Part shown: in pieces, positions 16,865 through 25,278 of the stretch
Numbering within the stretch: position 1 is the stretch's first letter
Layout of the letters: every line of letters begins with the position of its first letter
Source of the DNA: Pseudomonas taiwanensis DSM 21245
GTDB lineage: Bacteria; Pseudomonadota; Gammaproteobacteria; Pseudomonadales; Pseudomonadaceae
DNA length: 64,000 nucleotides
Direction of reading: 5' to 3'
Assembly: GCF_000425785.1 (NCBI RefSeq)
Contig: NZ_AUEC01000019.1
Span: 62,001 to 126,000 of the forward strand
Notes under the pieces: model-generated
Databases searched by the model: none
The model's input: the letters and a program-made list of their open reading frames with translations, nothing else
What the model was told of the DNA's origin: nothing
Position numbers and translations under genes: made by a program

Positions 16865-17839
16865 ATGTCCAGCCGTTTCCCTGTTGTTCGCCCTCGTCGT
16901 CTGCGCCAGAACGAGTCCCTGCGTACCCTGTTCCAGGAGACGGAGTTCCGCCTCGAAGACCTGATCCTGCCGATCTTCGTCGAAGAGGGCATCGATGACT
17001 TCGTCCCGATCACCAGCATGCCTGGGGTCAACCGCATCCCGGAGAAACGACTCGCCGAGGAAATCGAGCGTTATGCCCGTGCCGGTATCAAGTCGGTAAT
17101 GACTTTCGGTGTTTCCCACCACCTGGACGAAACCGGCAGCGACACCTGGAACGAAAACGGCTTGGTCGCGCGCATGGCGCGAATCTGCAAGGACACCGTG
17201 CCGGAGATGGTGGTGATGTCCGACACCTGTTTCTGTGAATACACCAGTCACGGCCATTGCGGCGTGTTGCATGACCATGGCGTGGACAACGATGCGACCC
17301 TGGCCAACCTCGGCAAGCAGGCGGTGGTGGCCGCTGCCGCGGGCGCCGACTTCATCGCCCCTTCGGCGGCGATGGACGGCCAGGTCCAGGCGATTCGCTC
17401 CGCCCTCGATGGCGCCGGCTTCCATGACACCGCCATCATGGCCTACTCGACCAAGTTCGCCTCGTCGCTCTATGGCCCGTTCCGCGAGGCCGGTGGCACC
17501 GCACTCAAGGGCGACCGCAAGAGCTACCAGATGAACCCGATGAACCGTCGCGAAGCCGTGCGCGAATCATTGCTCGACGAGCAGGAAGGCGCTGACGTGC
17601 TGATGGTCAAGCCAGCCGGCGCCTACCTGGATGTGATCGCCGACATCCGCGCAGCCTCGCGCCTGCCGCTGGCGGCCTACCAGGTCAGCGGCGAGTACGC
17701 GATGATCAAGTTCGGCGGCCTGGCTGGCGCCATCGATGAAGGGCGCGTGGTGCGTGAAAGCATTGGCGCGATCAAGCGTGCCGGCGCGGACCTGATCCTC
17801 ACCTACTTCGCCATGGATCTGGCCCGCGAAGGCATCTGA
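16865..17839 (+). CDS. hemB: Delta-aminolevulinic acid dehydratase (porphobilinogen synthase), zinc-cysteine type
   Basis: A 324-residue enzyme that joins two 5-aminolevulinates into porphobilinogen, the common step to haem and cobalamin. Both active-site lysines are visible (YSTKFASS near 199 and MVKPAGAYL near 252). The sequence [13 protein letters not shown] carries three cysteines (residues 122, 124, 132) that bind catalytic zinc in the E. coli-type enzyme. From family knowledge, the housekeeping Pseudomonas HemB is a magnesium type without these cysteines, so this is probably a second copy. ATG at 16865 has GGAGC upstream. It is convergent with the DUF1275 gene. Confidence 0.92.
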   Translation: MSSRFPVVRPRRLRQNESLRTLFQETEFRLEDLILPIFVEEGIDDFVPITSMPGVNRIPEKRLAEEIERYARAGIKSVMTFGVSHHLDETGSDTWNENGLVARMARICKDTVPEMVVMSDTCFCEYTSHGHCGVLHDHGVDNDATLANLGKQAVVAAAAGADFIAPSAAMDGQVQAIRSALDGAGFHDTAIMAYSTKFASSLYGPFREAGGTALKGDRKSYQMNPMNRREAVRESLLDEQEGADVLMVKPAGAYLDVIADIRAASRLPLAAYQVSGEYAMIKFGGLAGAIDEGRVVRESIGAIKRAGADLILTYFAMDLAREGI

Positions 17840-17855
17840 GACACGCGACCCGGGC

Positions 17856-18557
17856 TCAGCGGGGCATGTAGCCCCGTTGCCATGAGCGCGGAATGAACCG
17901 CGCCACCAGGGCCAGCAGGCACGCCAGGGCGCAACTGCCCACCAGTGCCTGCAGGCCGAGGTGATGTTGCAACCAGCCGCCCAGCGCGGCACCCAGCAGC
18001 ATGCCGCTCCACGGCACCAGTTGCACACGCCAGCCGTCGCGACGTTCACCCATTAGCCAGCGGCCAAAGCCGCGACCGAACCGGGACAGCGCTCCGGTCA
18101 CGTAGGTCAGGCCGATCGGCAGCCCATTCACTTGTTCGACCACGGCATTGATCATGCCCATGGCCAGGATCGCCGCGATCAGGGGTAGCCAACTCGTGAC
18201 CGTTGGCCAGGAGGCCGCCAGGGCAAGCAGGGCTGCGACCACCACCAGCACAGGCCAGGCTCGTTGCCTGAAACCGCGGGCCAGCACTATCCCCAGCGCA
18301 TTACCAAGCACGAAGCTGAGAATGGCGGCGCTCAGGCGCAGCACCAGGGCCAGGTCCGCCTGGCTGATGGCCACTGCCAGGCGGGTGGTGTTGCCACTCA
18401 TGAACGAGACGAAATCGCCTAGCGCCAACAGGCCAATGGCATCGGTCATACCCGCCAGTACCGATAGACTGGCGACCAGGCCAAGACCTACCCGACCACG
18501 CAATCTCTGCAGCCTCAGGCGTTTGGCGCTGCGCGAGGGCAGGGCATTGGGCAACAT
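17856..18557 (-). CDS. DUF1275 (YoaK-like) membrane protein
   Basis: A 233-residue inner-membrane protein with six or seven hydrophobic helices. The family signature is visible in the first third (GMTDAIGLLALGDFVSFMSGNTTRLA, in two parts: TDAIGLLALG and FVSFMSGNTTR). Function of DUF1275 proteins is not established. It is 10 bases downstream of the riboflavin synthase gene on the same strand, so the two are probably one transcript. A GGGGC/GCCCC hairpin at 17860-17876 overlaps its 3' end and may serve the convergent hemB gene as well. Confidence 0.8.
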   Translation of the reverse strand: MLPNALPSRSAKRLRLQRLRGRVGLGLVASLSVLAGMTDAIGLLALGDFVSFMSGNTTRLAVAISQADLALVLRLSAAILSFVLGNALGIVLARGFRQRAWPVLVVVAALLALAASWPTVTSWLPLIAAILAMGMINAVVEQVNGLPIGLTYVTGALSRFGRGFGRWLMGERRDGWRVQLVPWSGMLLGAALGGWLQHHLGLQALVGSCALACLLALVARFIPRSWQRGYMPR

Positions 18558-18567
18558 AGCGGTGGTC

Positions 18568-19197
18568 TCAGCGCAGCAGGTTTTCGCGGGCCAAGGTGCC
18601 CTTCAGGGTGCGCTCGACCACATCCACCAGGACCATGGTCTGGTGGTCCACCTCGATATTGATCAGGTCACCGTTCTGGTAGCGGGCGAAGGTGGTCTGG
18701 CGCAGGGTTTCGGGAATCAGGTTGATGGTGACGACGTTTTCTTCAACGTCGGCGACAGTCAAGCTGCAACCATTGACGCCGAGGAATCCGCGCGCAAATA
18801 CGTATTTGGCCCATTCCGGCGGCATGCGGAACTTGATGAAGGCCCCGGTCTCCTTGATCGACAGCTCGACAATCTCTGCAGTGGTGGCGATGTGGCCGGC
18901 CATCAGGTGCCCACCGACTTCGGCGTTCATCTTCGCCGAGCGTTCTATGTTCACGCCTTGGCCTGCGCTGAAGAAGCGCAGGTTGGTACGTTCGAGGGTG
19001 GCGGTCATGGCGTCGAACTTCACCTGACTGCCGTTGATTTCGGTGACTGACAGGCAGGTACCTTCTACGCTGACGCTGGCGCCGATCTTCAGCTCATCGA
19101 GCAGCTCGGCGGTGAGGTCGATGGTGAACTGGTTGTGACCTGGGTAGCGGGTTACATCAAGTAGAGGGCGGACGGCCTGGACGATGCCGGTGTACAT
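18568..19197 (-). CDS. ribE: Riboflavin synthase subunit alpha (probable second copy)
   Basis: A 209-residue enzyme that dismutates two lumazines into riboflavin. It opens with the canonical MYTGIVQ and contains two lumazine-binding barrel repeats (about residues 1-97 and 98-195), each with a GGHLMAGH- or LTVADV-type motif; GTCLSVTEI and GCSLTVADV are the paired substrate loops. The ATG at 19197 was chosen because family members start there; the open frame continues upstream without similarity. No FMN riboswitch is seen upstream and no other rib genes are nearby, so it is probably a paralogue of the copy in the main rib cluster. Confidence 0.88.
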   Translation of the reverse strand: MYTGIVQAVRPLLDVTRYPGHNQFTIDLTAELLDELKIGASVSVEGTCLSVTEINGSQVKFDAMTATLERTNLRFFSAGQGVNIERSAKMNAEVGGHLMAGHIATTAEIVELSIKETGAFIKFRMPPEWAKYVFARGFLGVNGCSLTVADVEENVVTINLIPETLRQTTFARYQNGDLINIEVDHQTMVLVDVVERTLKGTLARENLLR

Positions 19198-19362
19198 GGG
19201 GAGCTCCTGGGCACAGGGAATGCTGAACTCTCGAACGCTATGCCCGTGGGCCGGTAAATGCAAGCGCTTGGCTTTCGTGATGGGGGTTGTGGACGCCGAT
19301 CCTGCGCGGGTAAACCCGCTCCGACAGCGGGCTGGCATGTGGCTAGGTAAAGTGTCTGTCCA

Positions 19363-20280
19363 TCAACGCCGCGCCGACAATTGCTGCGGCGCCAGAAACG
19401 CTCCGTGGAAGTAGGTGCGCACGGCCTGCATCGCTGGGCTGAATGCCCGTTCGCGGTGCCAGGCCAGCCCCACGCTCATGGGTGTGACAGGGTCGCTGAT
19501 GGTGACGGTCTCGATCCGCTTGCCCTCCAACGACCAGGGGCGGTGCACCAGATCGGAGAGGATCGCCACGCCACTGCCGTTGGCCACCATGCTGCGCACC
19601 GCTTCGACCGAACTGGTGCGCACGCGCACACGTGGTCGCTGACCGGCCTGCTCCCAGTATCGTAAGGTGGCTTGTTCCGCCTCATCCACGGTCAGCTGTA
19701 TGTAAGGCTCGCGGGCCACGTCGGCCAGGCTCACCGATGAGCGTTCGCACAGCGGGTGATGGCTGGGAAGCCACAGTCGACGCTCGGAGTTGAACAGCGT
19801 CTCGGAAACGATATCCGGGTGCGTCAGGTTGGCGGTCAGCACCACGGCCATGTCGAAGTCGCCCTCCAGCAGGCCTTGTTCGATGGTGCTGCGTTCTTGC
19901 TCTTGCACCTGAAGGCTCACATCCGGATGCCAATGCTCAAGCCGTTGCAGGTGGTGCGGCAGGAAGTAGCCCAGCACTGTGTAACTGGCTGCCAGACGCA
20001 GCACCCCGCTGGCGCGCAGGTCGGGCAGCGGGCTGTTGAGCGCGTCATCGACGCTGCGCAAGATCACATAGGCGCGGTTGAGAAAGTGCCGGCCGGCCTC
20101 GGTCAAGGTCATGCCCTGGGCCGAGCGCTGAAACAACAGCGCACCGAGCATCGCCTCCAGCTCCTTGATGGCGGTGGTCACTGCCGACTGGGAAATGTTC
20201 AGGTGGATCGCAGCCTGGGAAATCTGGCCGATTTCGGCGGTTGCGACGAAGTAACGGACCTGGCGCAGGGTCAGTGACAC
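19363..20280 (-). CDS. LysR-family transcriptional regulator, divergent from pxpABC
   Basis: A 305-residue LysR regulator with an N-terminal helix-turn-helix (ISQAAIHLNISQSAVTTAIKELE, about residues 15-37) and a periplasmic-binding-like effector domain. The GTG at 20280 is preferred to an upstream GTG at 20316 because AGGAG lies six bases before it and the protein then begins at the usual LTLRQVRYFV. It is divergent from the 5-oxoprolinase operon across about 120 bases and probably controls it. The effector is unknown. Confidence 0.87.
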   Translation of the reverse strand: MSLTLRQVRYFVATAEIGQISQAAIHLNISQSAVTTAIKELEAMLGALLFQRSAQGMTLTEAGRHFLNRAYVILRSVDDALNSPLPDLRASGVLRLAASYTVLGYFLPHHLQRLEHWHPDVSLQVQEQERSTIEQGLLEGDFDMAVVLTANLTHPDIVSETLFNSERRLWLPSHHPLCERSSVSLADVAREPYIQLTVDEAEQATLRYWEQAGQRPRVRVRTSSVEAVRSMVANGSGVAILSDLVHRPWSLEGKRIETVTISDPVTPMSVGLAWHRERAFSPAMQAVRTYFHGAFLAPQQLSARR

Positions 20281-20399
20281 AGCATGCTCCTGTCGTATCT
20301 GTTTTTCAGAAGACACCCCATCTGTTTATAAATCTTCCCAAGGGGGTGAGGAAAATCTAACGTGGCTGGCATGCAGTCACAAGTATCAGGAGCCAGGGT

Positions 20400-21158
20400 A
20401 TGCACGCAGTGGATTTCAACTCTGACATGGGTGAGGGGTTCGGTCCCTGGACCATCGGTGATGGTGTCGACGACGAGCTGATGGCCTACATCAGTTCGGC
20501 CAACGTCGCCACCGGTTTCCATGCAGGCGACCCCGGCACCATGCGCCGTACCGTGGCGCGGGCCAAGGCGTTGGGCGTGGCGGTGGGTGCCCATCCAGGT
20601 TTTCGTGATCTCGTCGGTTTCGGGCGTCGCCACATCAATGCGCCAGCCCAGGAACTGGTCGACGACATGCTCTACCAACTGGGTGCGCTACGTGAAATTG
20701 CCCGTGCCCAGGGCGTGTCATTGCAGCACATCAAACCCCACGGCGCGCTGTACATGCACCTGGCCCGTGACGAAGAAGCCGCACGTCTGCTGGTGGAAAA
20801 CCTGCGGGTGGTCGAGCCTGAGCTGTTGCTTTACTGCATGCCTGGTTCGGTGATCTGCCGTGTCGCCCAGGAGATGGGGCAGCCGGTGGTCCGTGAGTTC
20901 TATGCCGACCGCGAATACGACTTGAGTGGCTCCATTGTGTTCACCCGTCATGTACGCGGCTACGAACCCCAGCGGGTTGCCGAACGGGTTCTGCGCGCTT
21001 GCCAGGAGCGGGTAGTGCGTACGGTCGAAGGCCAGGACCTGGCGATAAGTTTCGATTCCATTTGCCTGCACAGCGATACGCCTGGCGCTCTTGACCTGGT
21101 CGAGGCCACACGCAAGGCGTTGAATGGGGCGGGCATCAGGGTGCGCGCACCGCGCTGA
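20400..21158 (+). CDS. pxpA: 5-oxoprolinase subunit A
   Basis: A 252-residue LamB/YcsF-family protein. It starts with the family signature [14 protein letters not shown], followed by [14 protein letters not shown] and the metal/substrate motif [11 protein letters not shown] (about residues 110-120). With PxpB and PxpC it hydrolyses 5-oxoproline (pyroglutamate) to glutamate using ATP. pxpB starts 93 bases later and pxpC overlaps pxpB, so all three are probably one operon, facing a LysR gene. Confidence 0.93.
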   Translation: MHAVDFNSDMGEGFGPWTIGDGVDDELMAYISSANVATGFHAGDPGTMRRTVARAKALGVAVGAHPGFRDLVGFGRRHINAPAQELVDDMLYQLGALREIARAQGVSLQHIKPHGALYMHLARDEEAARLLVENLRVVEPELLLYCMPGSVICRVAQEMGQPVVREFYADREYDLSGSIVFTRHVRGYEPQRVAERVLRACQERVVRTVEGQDLAISFDSICLHSDTPGALDLVEATRKALNGAGIRVRAPR

Positions 21159-21251
21159 GGCCTGTCACAGGCACCCGGCGCAGACAAGCCTGGGCCTCCG
21201 CATGATTCGAATTCGCCTGCCTTTGTATAAAGACTCCAAAAAGGAACAGAG

Positions 21252-22139
21252 ATGGCCGAGCCGCTTGCAACTTCCCCGATTCGCTACAGCTTTGGTGCCG
21301 ACGAGCACTTGTTCGCCGAGGTCAGCGACAGCATGTCGCTGGAAGCCTTTTTCAAAGGTATGGCCGTGACACGTGCAGTGGAGCGCCTGGCGCTGGACGG
21401 CGTACTGGATGTGTGCCTGGCCAATGCCTCGTTCCAGATCCGCTTCGACCCGGACCGTATCGCCCCGCAGGACCTGTTGGAGGCGGTACGTGGCGCCGAG
21501 TCCGAAGCGGTAGCCGAGCGCTCGCTGCAGACGCGCATCATCGAGATTCCGGTGTTGTACAACGACCCCTGGACCCATGAAACCCTGATGCGCTTTCGTG
21601 ACCGCCATCAGGAGCCGGACAGCACCGATCTGGAGTATGCGGCGCGAATCAACGGCCTGGCCGATGTTCAAGCGTTCATTGCCGCGCACAGTGGTGCGCC
21701 GTGGTTCGTGTCCATGGTCGGTTTCGTCGCAGGCTTGCCGTTCATGTTCCAGATGGTCGAGCGAGAACGGCAGTTGCAAGTGCCCAAATACCTGCGTCCG
21801 CGCACCGACACACCCAAGCTGACCCTTGGACATGGCGGTTGTTTCGGTTGCATCTACTCGGTGCGCGGAGCAGGGGGATACCAGATGTTCGGCGTGACCC
21901 CAGCACCGATCTATGATCCGCAGCAGCGTCTGCCCTACCTCAAGGAGCACATGGTGTTCTTCCGTCCGGGCGATATCGTGCAGTTCAAGCCCATCGACCG
22001 GGCCAGCTACGACCAGGCCGTATCCGATGTGGAAGAGGGACGTTTCAACCTGCGCATACGCCCCGTGGACTTTGACCTCGATGCCTTCCTGGCCGACCCG
22101 GTGGGCTACCCGAAATCGCTTCAGGAGGTACTGGCATGA
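21252..22139 (+). CDS. pxpB: 5-oxoprolinase subunit B
   Basis: A 295-residue KipI-type protein (carboxyltransferase domain 1 fold). Visible motifs are IEIPVLYNDPW (about residue 96) and GHGGCFGCIYSVRGAGGY near 193, with the PAPIYDP segment at the end of the fold. It acts with PxpA and PxpC in ATP-dependent 5-oxoproline cleavage. It overlaps pxpC by four bases (ATGA at 22136-22139). AAGGAACAGAG gives a clear ribosome site. It is longer at the N-terminus than KipI of Bacillus. Confidence 0.92.
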   Translation: MAEPLATSPIRYSFGADEHLFAEVSDSMSLEAFFKGMAVTRAVERLALDGVLDVCLANASFQIRFDPDRIAPQDLLEAVRGAESEAVAERSLQTRIIEIPVLYNDPWTHETLMRFRDRHQEPDSTDLEYAARINGLADVQAFIAAHSGAPWFVSMVGFVAGLPFMFQMVERERQLQVPKYLRPRTDTPKLTLGHGGCFGCIYSVRGAGGYQMFGVTPAPIYDPQQRLPYLKEHMVFFRPGDIVQFKPIDRASYDQAVSDVEEGRFNLRIRPVDFDLDAFLADPVGYPKSLQEVLA

Positions 22140-23107
22140 TCAAGGTGCTCAAACCTGGCTTGGCCACATCGGTTCAGGACCTTGGCCGCGAGGGTTATTA
22201 TCATTTGGGTATCCCGCCTTCCGGCGCTCTGGACCAGTATGCCCTGTGCGCGGCCAACCACCTGGTGGGCAATCCGGCGGGTGCGGCGGCACTCGAATGC
22301 GCGCTGGTGGGGCCGGAACTGGAGTTTCAGCACGATGCCTTGGTGGCGGTGTGCGGTGCACAGATGCCGGTGCTCCTGGACGGTCGTCAACAGCCACCGG
22401 ACACGGCGTTTGCGGTCCGCGCCGGACAAGTGCTGCGCTTCGGCTTTCCCTCGGCGGGCGCCCGTGCCTATCTGGCAGTGGCCGGTGGTATTCAAGTGCC
22501 CGAGGTGCTTGGTAGCCGATCGACCTACGCACTGGGGGCGCTTGGAGGATTGCACGGCCGCAAGCTGATGGCCGGCGATGTGCTGCCGGTGGGTGTGAGC
22601 ACTGGAAAGACGCGGGCAGGTGCGAGCTTGCCAATGGCGCTGCGTCAATCGCTAGGTGGGGAGGTGGTGCTGAGGGTAGTGCCCGGGTTGTATTTCCACC
22701 GTTTGACCGAAGCGGCTGCCAAGAGCTTTTTCACCGAAGCCTGGACGGTGGGCTCGGAGGCCGACCGCATCGGCTATCGCTACAAAGGCGCAAGCGCGTT
22801 GAGCTTCCAGCCCCGTGAGCAACCCTTCGGCGCCGGGTCGGACCCTTCGAACATCGTCGACAGTTGCTACCCCATTGGCTCGATTCAGGTGCCGGCAGGG
22901 CTTGAGCCGATCATTCTGCACCGCGACGCGGTGTCGGGTGGCGGGTATGCCATGATCGGCACGGTGATCAGCGCCGACCTCGACCACATCGGGCAGATGC
23001 AGCCGAACCAGCAGGCAAGATTCCTGGCCGTTAGCCTTGAGGAGGCTCTACAGGCCCGGCGTTCGTACAAGAAGAAACTTGCCTGCCTGGGGCGGTTGTT
23101 CGGCTGA
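22136..23107 (+). CDS. pxpC: 5-oxoprolinase subunit C
   Basis: A 323-residue KipA-type protein (carboxyltransferase domain 2 fold). The signature VQDLGREGYYHLGIPPSGALD (about residues 12-32, in part) and GARAYLAVAGGI near 108 are typical. It completes the 5-oxoprolinase complex. It overlaps pxpB by four bases and ends six bases before the convergent TIGR03915 gene's stop. Confidence 0.92.
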   Translation: MIKVLKPGLATSVQDLGREGYYHLGIPPSGALDQYALCAANHLVGNPAGAAALECALVGPELEFQHDALVAVCGAQMPVLLDGRQQPPDTAFAVRAGQVLRFGFPSAGARAYLAVAGGIQVPEVLGSRSTYALGALGGLHGRKLMAGDVLPVGVSTGKTRAGASLPMALRQSLGGEVVLRVVPGLYFHRLTEAAAKSFFTEAWTVGSEADRIGYRYKGASALSFQPREQPFGAGSDPSNIVDSCYPIGSIQVPAGLEPIILHRDAVSGGGYAMIGTVISADLDHIGQMQPNQQARFLAVSLEEALQARRSYKKKLACLGRLFG

Positions 23108-23113
23108 TCAATG

Positions 23114-23953
23114 TCATTTGCCGGCGGCGTGGCTGATCTTTTTGCCCCGTTGTTCCGCCACTTCCAACGCCTGGCCGTCGCGCTGCTTGCCTTGGCGCGC
23201 CAGGCCTTCCAGCTGTGGAATCAGCATCCCTTCGGGCAGGTGGCGCCAGAACCGCCCTGGCATGTGCAGGCGCAAGGCTTCGGGGTTCAGGCGGGCAGGG
23301 TTGAAGGTGTGACGATAATAGGTGCGCCACAGCTCGGCATCCGGATCGTTGGCATGGCGTGCCCACTGCTGCCAGGTCGATGGGCAGCAGCGTTGGTAGT
23401 CGAAATGCTGACCGTCGAAACGAATGCCGTCCTGAGGCGTGGCGATCATCCAGCGTTGGCGACCCAGACGATCGGCAAAATGCGCGCTGGCGCTTTCCAG
23501 GATGTCATGTGCCGGCTCATGGTAAGCCACCAGATCCAGTTGCAGCTCATGGGCAAGCGCTTCGGGCAATGGCACGAAGCGCAGGAAGGCATGCAGGTGG
23601 TGTGCTTCGCGGTTGACCTGCTTGATACGACGGTGCAGTTCGCTGCCCAGGCGGTCACCGGCGAGCATGGCTGTGCGGTCGCCATGGGCCACGCGCCAGA
23701 GCACTTCGTAGAGCAGGTTCCAGCGTTGCTCGCCTCGGTAGCGAGCCGCCCGTTCGAGTTGGTTCAGCAATTCCGGCGGAACCCGTGCGCGAAAGGGACC
23801 GGGGCCTTCGGGCAATGGTGTTGGCACCGCCAGTAAGTCGTCCATCGGACCCTGGGACCAGGTCACCTCGGCCGGGTCGATGCCGTGGCCAAGCAGTGTC
23901 CGGGCCTGGCCGCGCCAGGTGGCGAAGTGGTTGTCGCAGTCGAGCGCGATCAT
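23114..23953 (-). CDS. TIGR03915-type putative DNA repair/metabolism protein
   Basis: A 279-residue protein with a DUF4130-like C-terminal region (REAHHLHAFLRFVPLP, YQRCCPSTWQQWARH). In many bacteria this family is paired with the radical SAM protein encoded just upstream. Its activity is not established; a nucleic-acid role is inferred from the pairing. The ATG at 23953 overlaps the upstream stop by four bases (ATGA); a GTG at 23959 is less likely. The LexA-type promoter at 25186-25228 should drive it with its partner. Confidence 0.85.
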   Translation of the reverse strand: MIALDCDNHFATWRGQARTLLGHGIDPAEVTWSQGPMDDLLAVPTPLPEGPGPFRARVPPELLNQLERAARYRGEQRWNLLYEVLWRVAHGDRTAMLAGDRLGSELHRRIKQVNREAHHLHAFLRFVPLPEALAHELQLDLVAYHEPAHDILESASAHFADRLGRQRWMIATPQDGIRFDGQHFDYQRCCPSTWQQWARHANDPDAELWRTYYRHTFNPARLNPEALRLHMPGRFWRHLPEGMLIPQLEGLARQGKQRDGQALEVAEQRGKKISHAAGK

Positions 23954-25170
23954 CCCCACAACCCCATCTGTACCGGAGCCTGGGACTCACGCAGACGGGC
24001 CCGCAGCAGGCCGCTGCGCAACTCGGCCTGCGCGGGCCGGTAATCGCTGGTGACGATGAACGGGCGCGCCTTGTCCAGCACGCAACGCAGCTGGATCAGG
24101 TCATCGTAGCGGATGCGTCGCTCGCGGCGAAGTGCCACCAGGCGTTGCACACTGCGCAAGCCAATGCCCGGAATACGTGCCAGCAGGGCGGGTTCTGCGC
24201 GATTCACATCCAGTGGAAACACATCGCGGTTGGCCAGTGCCCACGCCAGCTTCGGGTCAATGTCCAACGCCAGGTTGGCGTTCGGGCCCAACAGCTCGCC
24301 TGCCTTGTAGCCGTAACCTCGAAGCAGGAAGTCAGCCTGGTACAGACGATGCTCGCGCAGGAGCGGCGGCGCGGCCAGCGGCACGCTGTTGGGGCTGTCC
24401 GGGATGGGGCTGAACGCCGAGTAGTACACACGCTTTAGCCCGTAGCCCTGGTAGAGCGATTCGGCGTTGCGCAGCAGGGTGCTGTCGTCGGTCGAGTCGG
24501 CCCCGACGATCACCTGGGTGCTTTGCCCGGCCGGGGTGAAGCGCGGTGCCTTGGGTTCGTTGGCCACAGCCTGTTGGCCGCGATGGATCACGCCCATTGC
24601 CTGGCGAATGGTGTGCGCGCGTTTCTCCGGCGCCAGGCGCTTGAGGCTGGCGTCGGTGGGCAGCTCGATATTGACACTCAAGCGGTCGGCCAGGCGCCCA
24701 GCTTCCTCGATCAGCAAGGGGTCGGCGTCGGGAATGGTCTTGAGGTGGATGTAACCGCGGAACTGGTGGGTTTCCCGCAGCAGGCGGGCTACGCGGATCA
24801 ACTGCTCCATGGTGTAGTCGGCCGAACGGATGATGCCGGAACTCAGGAACAGCCCGCTGATGCAGTTGCGCCGGTAGAAGTCCAGGGTCAGGCGAACCAC
24901 CTCCTCGGGGGTGAAACGGGCCCTGGGAACGTTGCTGGATCGACGATTGACGCAGTACTGGCAGTCGTACAGGCAAAAGTTGGTCAGCAGCACCTTGAGC
25001 AGCGAGACGCAACGCCCATCCGGGGTGAAGCTGTGGCAGATGCCCATGCCATTGGTTGCACCCAGGCCATCGCCACCGCGCGAATTACGCTTGGGCGCAC
25101 CGCTGCTGGCGCAGGAGGCATCGTACTTGGCGGCATCGGCAAGGATGCCGAGCTTGGCGATGAGTTGCAT
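23950..25170 (-). CDS. TIGR03916-type radical SAM protein, putative DNA repair/modification
   Basis: A 406-residue radical SAM enzyme. The cluster motif C-x3-C-x2-C is FCLYDCQYC (about residues 60-68), so it should bind a 4Fe-4S cluster and S-adenosylmethionine. The C-terminus holds a helix-hairpin-helix DNA-binding motif (ARIPGIGLRSVQRLVALR, about 330-347). This architecture is called a putative DNA modification/repair protein in family databases, but its substrate is unknown. The ATG at 25170 (MQLIAKLGILADAAKYD) is the family start. A LexA box and sigma-70 promoter lie directly upstream. Confidence 0.9.
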   Translation of the reverse strand: MQLIAKLGILADAAKYDASCASSGAPKRNSRGGDGLGATNGMGICHSFTPDGRCVSLLKVLLTNFCLYDCQYCVNRRSSNVPRARFTPEEVVRLTLDFYRRNCISGLFLSSGIIRSADYTMEQLIRVARLLRETHQFRGYIHLKTIPDADPLLIEEAGRLADRLSVNIELPTDASLKRLAPEKRAHTIRQAMGVIHRGQQAVANEPKAPRFTPAGQSTQVIVGADSTDDSTLLRNAESLYQGYGLKRVYYSAFSPIPDSPNSVPLAAPPLLREHRLYQADFLLRGYGYKAGELLGPNANLALDIDPKLAWALANRDVFPLDVNRAEPALLARIPGIGLRSVQRLVALRRERRIRYDDLIQLRCVLDKARPFIVTSDYRPAQAELRSGLLRARLRESQAPVQMGLWG

Positions 25171-25185
25171 GGCGTCGTCTCGCAA

Positions 25186-25205
25186 TACTGATTATTCATA
25201 CAGTA
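25186..25205. promoter_or_regulatory. LexA (SOS) box
   Basis: TACTG-ATTATTCATA-CAGTA is a perfect match to the outer LexA consensus TACTG-N10-CAGTA. It covers the -10 element of the promoter reading into the radical SAM gene and ends 15 bases before that gene's ATG, so bound LexA would block transcription. Confidence 0.85.
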
Positions 25206-25228
25206 TTTTGAGTGTGCCCGGATTGCAA
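25200..25228 (-). promoter_or_regulatory. Sigma-70 promoter of the SOS pair
   Basis: On the minus strand TTGCAA (complement of 25223-25228) and TACTGT (complement of 25200-25205) are separated by exactly 17 bases. The -10 hexamer is inside the LexA box. Confidence 0.7.
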
Positions 25229-25278
25229 GCACCTGCGCGCGGCACCCGACTCGCTTCGGCGACCGCTAGACCTTGGGA

